Below are positions 10,443 to 21,587 of a DNA stretch of 32,208 nucleotides, piece after piece; positions within the stretch are counted from its first letter, which is position 1; each line of letters opens with the position of its first letter. Source of the DNA: Thermoplasmata archaeon. GTDB lineage: Archaea > Thermoplasmatota > Thermoplasmata > Halarchaeoplasmatales > Halarchaeoplasmataceae. The stretch covers positions 1 through 32,208 of the forward strand of contig JAFDTZ010000003.1 in the NCBI GenBank assembly GCA_019594305.1. The letters run 5' to 3'. The position numbers and the translations under genes are program-made. The notes beneath the pieces were generated by a model, which saw nothing but the letters and a program-made list of their open reading frames with translations, ran no database searches and was not told the origin of the DNA.

Positions 10443-11213
10443 ATGTTTGAAAGAGCCACGGAAAAGGATGTTACGAGAGCTATAGTGAAGGAATTCGGAA
10501 ATCTCATGGAGGAGCATGCGGATTCCGAAGTGGTGGTCATCGGTGGAGGGCCCAGCGGACTCATGGCCGCCCGTGATCTCGCCATCAAAGGCCGGAACGT
10601 ACTGGTGATCGAAAGGAACAATTATCTTGGCGGCGGATTCTGGCTGGGTGGTTTTCTGATGAACACCGTTACTGTAAGACATCCCGGCGAGGAGATATTG
10701 GACGAACTGGGGATACCGTACAAAAAACAGGGTAATCTTTACACGGCACTGGGCCCTCACGCCTGTTCGAAGTTGATAGCCTCGGCATGCGACGAGGGTG
10801 TGCACATACTGAACATGACGGAATTCGACGATGTGGTGTTTCGCGGAAAAGATAGGATAGGTGGTGTGGTAGTTAACTGGACCCCCGTATCCAGTCTGCC
10901 GAGACAGCTTACCTGTGTCGACCCCATCGCGTTGGAGTGCAAGGTGGTCATCGACGCTACCGGTCACGATGCCTGCGTGGTAAGGAAGATGGAGGAACGC
11001 GGTCTACTGAAGACGAGAGGTTTCGGCGGTATGTGGGTGGAGGAATCCGAGGACCTGGTGGTAGAGCATACAGGCAGGGTCCACGATGGTCTTGTGGTAA
11101 CCGGGATGGCGGTTTCCACCACCTTCGGTCTGCCCAGGATGGGCCCTACCTTCGGATCAATGCTCATGTCCGGGCGTAGGGGGGCGAAGATAACTGATGA
11201 GATGCTCGGCTGA
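10443..11213 (+). CDS. thi4: Thi4-family thiazole synthase
   Basis: DSEVVVIGGGPSGLMAARDLA (GxGxxG), NYLGGGFWLGGFLMN, PRMGPTFGSMLMSGRRGA. Start re-placed at 10443, consistent with the promoter position. Confidence 0.93.
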   Translation: MFERATEKDVTRAIVKEFGNLMEEHADSEVVVIGGGPSGLMAARDLAIKGRNVLVIERNNYLGGGFWLGGFLMNTVTVRHPGEEILDELGIPYKKQGNLYTALGPHACSKLIASACDEGVHILNMTEFDDVVFRGKDRIGGVVVNWTPVSSLPRQLTCVDPIALECKVVIDATGHDACVVRKMEERGLLKTRGFGGMWVEESEDLVVEHTGRVHDGLVVTGMAVSTTFGLPRMGPTFGSMLMSGRRGAKITDEMLG

Positions 11214-11214
11214 G

Positions 11215-11934
11215 ATGCCCTATGGGCGTATAATACTACACATCGACGAAACCATCGAAAACCTGGACCACGATTACATAGCCAACGAATTGGAGAAATA
11301 TACGGGAAAGGATGTGAAGGTAAAGGGAGGTATATTCAGAGAATACGGAAGAGAAAGTACGCCTGAAAAGATCGCACGCACAAGGATAGCCAGTCTGGAA
11401 TCAAGGATTTTCCGCTCCCCCCTACCTGTGGAAATAGACGTAGAAAAAAGGATGCTCGCCGGTAAACATGTTAGAGGTATAATCTACGACGGCTGGAAGC
11501 TTCTACATGTGATGTTGGATCATCTACCTGTGGAAAGTATCCCTGATCACAATATTGTCGTCACTTCACGTTTGATCGGGACACTGGAGAAAGGTGATAA
11601 TCGGTATCATATACGAACGGTTCTTCATTCGGTGCCGTCGGTTATATCCACAGGCGGTATTGTACAGGGTCCCGCCAGGCCGAGGGCGTATTACATGGAA
11701 GACAATGAAGCTTGTAACGTACCCTACATGGGGTACGGCGACGATAGAATGAGTAAGGCTGTAACCTCCTATGCACTTCAAACGATAATGTGGAGGCATA
11801 CGGGTAAACCGTTTTGTTCGAAAAGGGGTTGTCCCCTGTACAACTCACACTGGCAGGAAGAGCTTATCGACAGCCAGGTGGATGGTCGGTTGTGCGAGGA
11901 GCATCGGCCAAAATTATATTTATCTTCGGGGTGA
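11215..11934 (+). CDS. Archaeal protein with archaemetzincin-like C-terminal zinc site (DUF6775-like), HExxH absent
   Basis: Translationally coupled to thi4 (start 1 nt after the stop). C-terminal CSKRGCPLYNSHWQEELIDSQVDGRLCEEH resembles the CX4CXM...C..C module of archaemetzincins. Confidence 0.6.
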   Translation: MPYGRIILHIDETIENLDHDYIANELEKYTGKDVKVKGGIFREYGRESTPEKIARTRIASLESRIFRSPLPVEIDVEKRMLAGKHVRGIIYDGWKLLHVMLDHLPVESIPDHNIVVTSRLIGTLEKGDNRYHIRTVLHSVPSVISTGGIVQGPARPRAYYMEDNEACNVPYMGYGDDRMSKAVTSYALQTIMWRHTGKPFCSKRGCPLYNSHWQEELIDSQVDGRLCEEHRPKLYLSSG

Positions 11935-11943
11935 TTACCGTAC

Positions 11944-12936
11944 ATGGATAGATACTCCCGGCAGACGGTGCTCAAGGAAGTGGGTGAGGAAGGTCAGAAA
12001 CGTATAGGCCAGGGACATGTCGTTATTATCGGACTCGGTGGACTGGGTTCCGTAACGGCAGATGCCTTGGTGAGATGTGGTGTAGGTAATGTAACCCTTA
12101 TCGATAGGGACTTCGTGGAAATGTCCAACCTTCAAAGACAGACGGTATATAGCGAAGATGATATCGGTAAGCCAAAGGCCGAGGTCATGTTTAAACGGTT
12201 GAAGAAAGTGAATTCCGATGTAAAACTGAAAACGCTGGTTACCGACATCAACAGGAACAACATAGAAGATACGATCAACGAGGCGGACATAGTAATGGAC
12301 TGTACCGACAACATGAAAGCCCGCTACATTATCAACGACGCGTGTGTAAAACATGGCATACCATGGATATACACCGCTATCCTGGGCACATACGGTATGA
12401 CCATGAACGTCACACCGGGCGAGGGTCCGTGTTTGAGATGTTTACTTCCGAAGAAACCGAAAGCGGGTAGCCTAGAAACATGTGCCACGGCGGGAGTACT
12501 TTTCAGCATACCCCGGGTCATGGCGAACATTGCGGCAACCGAAGCTGTAAAGATACTGTTGAAAGCTGAAATAAGAAGGGAGATGCTCACCGTGGACCTC
12601 TGGAAGAACGAATACGAACTTACATTTGTGTCCAGGAACAGCGACTGCCCATGCTGTGGAAAACACGATTTTACATACCTTGACGAGGAAGAAGATCTGG
12701 TGGTGGAACTGTGTGGAAGAAATTCCGTGCAGGTGTCTCCCGGAGAAGAAATTATACTTGACCTCGGAGCTATCGCGGATAGATACCCCCGATCAAGGTT
12801 GATGGGAGATTCGATGCTGAAGATACCTTTGGAAGAACACGAATTGAACCTTTTTAAGGACGGCCGATTGATAGTTAAGGGTACAGACGATATAAATAAA
12901 GCTAAAGCACTTTACTCGGAGTACGTGGGTAGATGA
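11944..12936 (+). CDS. ThiF/MoeB/UbaA-family E1-like adenylyltransferase
   Basis: YSRQTVLKEVGEEGQKRIGQGHVVIIGLGGLGSVTADALVRCGVGNVTLIDRDFVEMSNLQRQ; CLRC...CPCC zinc site; ETCATAGVL catalytic-Cys context. Confidence 0.93.
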   Translation: MDRYSRQTVLKEVGEEGQKRIGQGHVVIIGLGGLGSVTADALVRCGVGNVTLIDRDFVEMSNLQRQTVYSEDDIGKPKAEVMFKRLKKVNSDVKLKTLVTDINRNNIEDTINEADIVMDCTDNMKARYIINDACVKHGIPWIYTAILGTYGMTMNVTPGEGPCLRCLLPKKPKAGSLETCATAGVLFSIPRVMANIAATEAVKILLKAEIRREMLTVDLWKNEYELTFVSRNSDCPCCGKHDFTYLDEEEDLVVELCGRNSVQVSPGEEIILDLGAIADRYPRSRLMGDSMLKIPLEEHELNLFKDGRLIVKGTDDINKAKALYSEYVGR

Positions 12937-12937
12937 A

Positions 12938-14113
12938 ATGAATGTATCTAAAATAAGAAAGGATTTTCCCATTGTAAACGACTGGATATACCTCGATAAC
13001 GCCTGCACCGGCCTAAAACCACGTCAGGTAACCGATGCGGTAAGTGAATATTACGAAAAATACTCGGTATGCAGTGGAAGGAGCACCCATTCACTTTCCA
13101 CGGAACTGCAGCGTAGGATAGAAGCAGGTAGAGATTCCCTCCGGGAATTGCTAAACGCCGAATCAGCAGATGAAATAATTTACACCAAGAACTGCACGGA
13201 AGGCATCAACCTGGTGTCCCGGGGTTTAGGATTCAAAAAAGAAGATGTCGTTCTGACTACGGACAAGGAGCACAACAGTAATCTGGTTCCATGGATAAAA
13301 CTACATGAGACTACAGGAACAATCTATCGACAAGTCCCAACCGACAAGGGCGACTTCGATATCGAGGCCTTTAAAGAAAACATGAGCCCGAAGGTTAAAT
13401 TGGTCTCCATGGTTCACACGTCCAATCTCGACGGCTCCACTATACCCGCAAGAGAAATAGCCGAAGTGGTTCATGACCACGGCGGACTCTTCATGCTGGA
13501 CGCTGCACAGAGCGTCCCTCACCGCCCGGTGGACGTAAAAAAAATTGATGTGGATTTGATGGCATTTTCGGTGCACAAGATGATAGGCCCCACCGGCGTC
13601 GGCGTTCTCTACGGTAAAAAAGATCTACTGGAAGATATGGAGCCATTACTTTACGGAGGAGGCGGGGTAAAGAACACCACGTCCCGGGGAGTGGTTCTTC
13701 AAGACCGTCCGCAAAAATTCGAAAGCGGTCAGCAAAATTACGCGAGCCTCTTCGCCGTCAAGACCGCCGTTGATTATCTAACGGATATAGGCACGGAAAA
13801 CATACAAAATCACGAAACCGAGCTAAACGAATACGTTACCAAGGAGTTAATGGGATACGTAAAAATAATCGGTCCTGAAGAAGCGTCCGAAAGAAGCGGC
13901 ATATTCAATTTTTACATCGATGAACTCGGCCCGCACGAAGTAGCCCTTTTGCTGGAAGAACAAGGTATACTCACAAGAGGCGGCATGCAGTGCGTTCATT
14001 CTTGGTACAACGAAAATAGGATACAAGGGGGAACCCGGGCATCTTTCTATCTCTACAATACCCTGAATGAAGCAAAAAAGTTCTTAGAGGTAGTGAAAGA
14101 GTACATTGGATAG
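12938..14113 (+). CDS. SufS/CsdA-type cysteine desulfurase (class V aminotransferase)
   Basis: DNACTGLKPRQV, DAAQSVPHRPVDVKKIDVDLMAFSVHKMIGPTGVGVLYG (PLP Lys), RGGMQCVHSW (active-site Cys). Confidence 0.9.
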   Translation: MNVSKIRKDFPIVNDWIYLDNACTGLKPRQVTDAVSEYYEKYSVCSGRSTHSLSTELQRRIEAGRDSLRELLNAESADEIIYTKNCTEGINLVSRGLGFKKEDVVLTTDKEHNSNLVPWIKLHETTGTIYRQVPTDKGDFDIEAFKENMSPKVKLVSMVHTSNLDGSTIPAREIAEVVHDHGGLFMLDAAQSVPHRPVDVKKIDVDLMAFSVHKMIGPTGVGVLYGKKDLLEDMEPLLYGGGGVKNTTSRGVVLQDRPQKFESGQQNYASLFAVKTAVDYLTDIGTENIQNHETELNEYVTKELMGYVKIIGPEEASERSGIFNFYIDELGPHEVALLLEEQGILTRGGMQCVHSWYNENRIQGGTRASFYLYNTLNEAKKFLEVVKEYIG

Positions 14114-14164
14114 CTTTCGGATATAGAACCAAATAGATCATAAGTAGTTCTTTTCGTTCAAATA

Positions 14165-14524
14165 CTATATAACCTCTGTCACAAACTTTTCAGCACTTAT
14201 ATGCAGTTCCTCTGCCTCACTATTAGAAATTACGAAAGTGTATTCGTAATCTCCCAATTGTCTTTTCTCAAAACCACGATTTAACTCCCTACCCATCCAT
14301 CTCGGGAATATATTTGTTTTCACGAAATACTTACCAAAGCTGGAGATAATACCTTTGTGCGAAGAGTAAGTTTTATCTATTGTAAGAAGAACGGCTTCCG
14401 ATGCGTAGAACATGGCGTAATAATCCCGGGATACCGATGATTCGTAATCACCGGATTCGTACAATAACTTGCTGCTATCGAGATATTTCTTCGCCCTTTT
14501 TATGAGATTTTTGATCTCTTTCAT
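14165..14524 (-). CDS. HEPN-domain protein (putative toxin/RNase of an MNT-HEPN pair)
   Basis: KRAKKYLDSSKLLYESGDYESSVSRDYYAMFYASEAVLL is the canonical HEPN signature. Confidence 0.85.
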   Translation of the reverse strand: MKEIKNLIKRAKKYLDSSKLLYESGDYESSVSRDYYAMFYASEAVLLTIDKTYSSHKGIISSFGKYFVKTNIFPRWMGRELNRGFEKRQLGDYEYTFVISNSEAEELHISAEKFVTEVI

Positions 14525-14810
14525 GCGGGCATTCCCTCTCCCTTTTTAACATCCCCTGACAGAATTACTGCTATATCTATGTCCGAGTGTTCTATCGCTT
14601 CTCCTCTTGCATAAGAACCATAAAGTAGAATATCTTCAACCCATTTCCGTACAAATCTTTTACCCTCGTTTTGAATCCATCTATTCTCTCTTCGATTAAA
14701 GGCATATTTTCATTGTAACAAGGGGAGTTATTATAGATATATGTTTTTACGAAAAAGGTTTTGATCTTGTTCCGAAGACGTTCTTTTTCCACCCAGACCT
14801 TCAAATACAT
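14521..14810 (-). pseudogene. Frameshifted and C-terminally short MNT nucleotidyltransferase
   Basis: ...DGFKTRVKDLYGNGLK in one frame; DILLYGSYARGEAIEHSDIDIAVILSGDVKKGEGMPA* in another; stop overlaps the HEPN ATG (ATGA). Confidence 0.75.
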
Positions 14811-15082
14811 TTTTCCATAACGGGTCTAATGGATTCAAACAGTTTGTTGACAACTTCTTGTTCCGTGCTCTTGAACAGCAACTTTCCTGAGGGGTATACC
14901 CCCACTTCTATATGTTCCGTCGTATCCTCTATCAACAGGATGACTTTTGAAGAGAATTTGACGGTATAGCCTTTTTCACGAAATTTCTTTTCACACAAGG
15001 TCATATCCAGCCTAACCTTACCTTTAGGTTCGGCAACGAAGGCACCGGAATCCGAACAGGGCTTTACCATACGATACATCAA
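14801..15082 (-). CDS. Small conserved-looking protein coupled to ThiI-like gene
   Basis: 93-aa ORF overlapping the upstream gene by 4 nt; EHIEVGVYPSGKLLFKSTEQEVVNKLFESI. Confidence 0.65.
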   Translation of the reverse strand: MMYRMVKPCSDSGAFVAEPKGKVRLDMTLCEKKFREKGYTVKFSSKVILLIEDTTEHIEVGVYPSGKLLFKSTEQEVVNKLFESIRPVMEKCI

Positions 15083-15708
15083 ACTTCACCTATGGTTTTG
15101 AACACCAGTGCGTCAATAAGTTTCTCCCAGTCCAATTTCTCTTCTTCACTTAGCACATCATCCTTTTTACATGATAACTTTGGCCCGTCCGGTGTGAGCA
15201 TGCAGCATACCGCAGGTTGTATCGATATCTCATACGTGCCTATCTCTCTTCCGATCTCAACTACTTCGTTCTTGTCCAGACCTATGAGCGGTCGGTGCAC
15301 CGTCATATGGACAGCGTCATCCTCGCCCACAAGGTTGGAAAGTGTCTGGGACGCCACCTGCCCCAAGCTTTCACCGGTAGCGACGGCATCCGCTTCTATA
15401 TCACGGGCCAGTTTAGCGGCTGCACGGTACATCATGCGTTTGCACAGTATGCACTGGTACCTCGGATTCGCCTTACCGGCGATCTCCTTCTCCACTTCGC
15501 CGAATTCGGCTGTATAAGCCGCAATACCCGGATGATGCGCCCTCAACCTATCCACAAGCGAGCGGACGTTTTCCATGGTTCGGTCATCTGTGAACGGTCT
15601 CGTATCCATATGCAGAAGTATCACATCCGCTCCGCTCTCAGCAAGCATGTGGGCCGCTACCGGCGAGTCTATGCCAGCGGACATCAGTACCACCAACGAG
15701 TATCTCAT
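15079..15708 (-). CDS. ThiI-like PP-loop ATPase lacking a THUMP domain (tRNA/thiazole sulfur transfer)
   Basis: MSAGIDSPVAAHML PP-loop; CILCKRMMYR and SCK cysteines; ATGESLGQVASQTLSNL is characteristic of ThiI. Confidence 0.88.
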   Translation of the reverse strand: MRYSLVVLMSAGIDSPVAAHMLAESGADVILLHMDTRPFTDDRTMENVRSLVDRLRAHHPGIAAYTAEFGEVEKEIAGKANPRYQCILCKRMMYRAAAKLARDIEADAVATGESLGQVASQTLSNLVGEDDAVHMTVHRPLIGLDKNEVVEIGREIGTYEISIQPAVCCMLTPDGPKLSCKKDDVLSEEEKLDWEKLIDALVFKTIGEV

Positions 15709-15875
15709 TGCCTTACTGAAAAGGTGGATGAGTATTAATCTTGTGATGTTCTCCCTTACGATATTTTCGTTATCTGCGATTACCGTTCGCAGTTCACATC
15801 GAAATAGACCGATATTACCGAAAAATCTTCTCGACCGTCAACAATCTTAAATTACCTCTATCGGTATACGCATCC

Positions 15876-19602
<3,727 letters not shown>

Positions 19603-19708
19603 AACAACAATAGATACTACTACTTTTTAAGTTCATCAAAGGTAGTATAAAATGTAAAAGAATTTCAATATAAGAGGATCATTAAGATGCCCAAGTTGTA
19701 CCGTATCA

Positions 19709-19903
19709 TTGGATGACGCTCTGGGATGTCCTGATTGTAACTATTATTATGCTACTACAGAAGAAGGCATATATGATTTCGTACCCAAAGATATCGATAA
19801 TGAAATTGAAGATATATCCTCCAAATTAGTTGGATGGATCAAGGAAGATGGTTTGGAAAATGTTCAAAGAAAATACATGGTGACAATGAACGATGAAAAG
19901 TGA
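19709..19903 (+). CDS. Small zinc-ribbon protein (CPSC...CPDC; start uncertain, possibly truncated)
   Basis: Frame reads ...RCPSCTVSLDDALGCPDCNYYY upstream of the annotated TTG start; overlaps the next gene's ATG. Confidence 0.5.
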   Translation: MDDALGCPDCNYYYATTEEGIYDFVPKDIDNEIEDISSKLVGWIKEDGLENVQRKYMVTMNDEK

Positions 19904-20408
19904 GAATACCAAGAGGCTATTCTGCCTTTTAATAGCAGTATTAGTTTTAACCTTATCGTCAACGGTATGCTCCGCTAGAACCATTTACACCGGATCAACC
20001 CTTGGGAATCTTCATTCGGAAGGCCTGTTTAACATAAACGATGAAGAAAACGATTCACAACCACAGATTCCAAGTATTTTTAACGATATCAAAAATGCAG
20101 CGTTAATTACGTTATTGGTCTTCCTGTTTTGCATGGCAATTATCGGTTTTATTTTTATTATGCGGTGGAAAAAGAAAGAGGGCACGGAATCCTGGACCAT
20201 GATTCTGAAAAAGAGATCTTACCGATTGGATAAGACAACGTACAATTATATTCTTTACATAGGGTCCGTTGTTATGGTAGTCGGTGTGATTTTGCTCATT
20301 GCAGGGTATGTTCTATCTTTGGGCGAACCTTTAAAGATAATCGGAATTGTGGCTACCTTCATAGGTGCATATTCTGCGTTCATGCCTTTTCTGGGGTATA
20401 AAGGATAA
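19893..20408 (+). CDS. Signal-peptide-bearing membrane protein of unknown function
   Basis: 171-aa ORF with N-terminal signal-like segment and three further TM segments. Confidence 0.65.
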   Translation: MKSENTKRLFCLLIAVLVLTLSSTVCSARTIYTGSTLGNLHSEGLFNINDEENDSQPQIPSIFNDIKNAALITLLVFLFCMAIIGFIFIMRWKKKEGTESWTMILKKRSYRLDKTTYNYILYIGSVVMVVGVILLIAGYVLSLGEPLKIIGIVATFIGAYSAFMPFLGYKG

Positions 20409-20447
20409 AAATGTCTCAAGGAAAAGGAGAGAAAACTGTAGGATGAA
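20357..20447 (+). repeat. Tandem-duplication copy 1 (3' end of the 19893 gene)
   Basis: Gapless 91-bp alignment to 21389-21479, identical over AAGGAAAAGGAGAGAAAACTGTAGGATGAA. Confidence 0.9.
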
Positions 20448-20509
20448 AAATTGAATTAGTTATTCGTTTACAATGGAAATATTGAAATATTGATCAAAAT
20501 TTGGGTGTC

Positions 20510-20640
20510 CTGGAGATAACCGTACTCGACGAGAACGGATTCAGGCGATTGCTGGACGAAAGCTAACCGAACTGTCTCTTTATCATCCTGTCGGCCAGGG
20601 CCAAGCTTCCCTTGGGTATGGATTTGAGATGTAGGTGTTT
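20510..20640. pseudogene. Remnant of ligA 3' end (+) abutting remnant of the DHH gene 3' end (-)
   Basis: Plus frame LEITVLDENGFRRLLDES* resembles Lig[16 protein letters not shown]; minus frame IPKGSLALADRMIKRQFG* resembles DHH C-terminus IPEGSEDEFLALADKMIKRQFG*. Confidence 0.8.
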
Positions 20641-20834
20641 GCCATTTTCATAGGTCCGCACTTATCCATTGTAAGAGATCAGGGACAACTGCGCTAATGA
20701 TGATATAACTAAGAGGGTGACCTTCACTGACTTCTCCAAATGCTACGCATTTCTCATATCCCTGAACGTTATACGGAATTTAACTCTAGCACTTTGTCGA
20801 AAGCTATAAATACTTTGGTATACCATAGTATAAC

Positions 20835-21083
20835 GTGATAAACGTGGATGCTACGACCATAAAGGTTCACAGGGACACCAAACATGAATTGGATCAGTTC
20901 AGGGAATATAAGAATGAGAGTTACGACGAAGTGATCCGGAAGATGGTTTACATTGTAAAAAATCTCAAAGAACACCCTGAATTAAGCAACGAAGCTATTT
21001 TTGCCATAGAGAAGGCGAGGGAAAGAATTAAAAGGGGAGATTTTGTAACCGAGGAAGAGGCGAGAAAAAGGCTCGGTTTCTAA
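20835..21083 (+). CDS. Antitoxin of a RelBE-type toxin-antitoxin pair
   Basis: 82-aa ribbon-type protein (TTIKVHRDTKHELDQFREYKNESYDEVIRKMV) directly abutting a RelE-like gene. Confidence 0.8.
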   Translation: MINVDATTIKVHRDTKHELDQFREYKNESYDEVIRKMVYIVKNLKEHPELSNEAIFAIEKARERIKRGDFVTEEEARKRLGF

Positions 21084-21332
21084 ATGTATGGTGTGGTTTT
21101 CGATCCCAAGGCGGTCGATTTTTTAGAAAAAGCGGAGAAAGCGATCGCTAAAAGGATATGGGATAAGATAATGTCAACAAAATCAAACCCACATCGTTAT
21201 TTTGAAAGATTGACAGGAAGAACCGATTATAGATTAAGGATTGGAGATTACAGGGTAATAGCCGATATACTTGAACAGGAAAAAAGAATACAAATAACAC
21301 TGATCGACCATCGAAAAAAAATCTATAGGTAA
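21084..21332 (+). CDS. RelE/ParE-family toxin
   Basis: YGVVFDPKAVDFLEKAEKAIAKRIWDKI...RLTGRTDYRLRIGDYRVIADI...LIDHRKKIYR is a canonical RelE fold signature. Confidence 0.92.
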   Translation: MYGVVFDPKAVDFLEKAEKAIAKRIWDKIMSTKSNPHRYFERLTGRTDYRLRIGDYRVIADILEQEKRIQITLIDHRKKIYR

Positions 21333-21388
21333 TTATAGCCCAAGTTTTGTGCACTGACAGGATGAGTTTTTAACCGTGGTTGTTTTGA

Positions 21389-21479
21389 CTTCATAGGTGC
21401 ATACTCTGCGTTAACGTCTATACTGGTATATAAAGAAGAAAAACGCCTTAAGGAAAAGGAGAGAAAACTGTAGGATGAA
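21389..21479 (+). repeat. Tandem-duplication copy 2 (orphan gene tail)
   Basis: Matches 20357-20447; encodes FIGAYSALTSILVYKEEKRLKEKERKL*. Confidence 0.9.
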
Positions 21480-21503
21480 TACACGGAAAGGAGGTCATTT
21501 ACA

Positions 21504-21587
21504 ATGAAGGTTTTGAGGAGGTTATCACGAGTTATTCGGCGGTATAAGGCCAAAAAACCAAGGATCACCATATTCGACGAAGGCTAA
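21504..21587 (+). CDS. Possible 27-aa basic peptide MKVLRRLSRVIRRYKAKKPRITIFDEG
   Basis: ATG preceded by GGAGG at suitable spacing; stop overlaps the DHH gene stop on the other strand. May be a degenerate ligA tail instead. Confidence 0.3.
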   Translation: MKVLRRLSRVIRRYKAKKPRITIFDEG

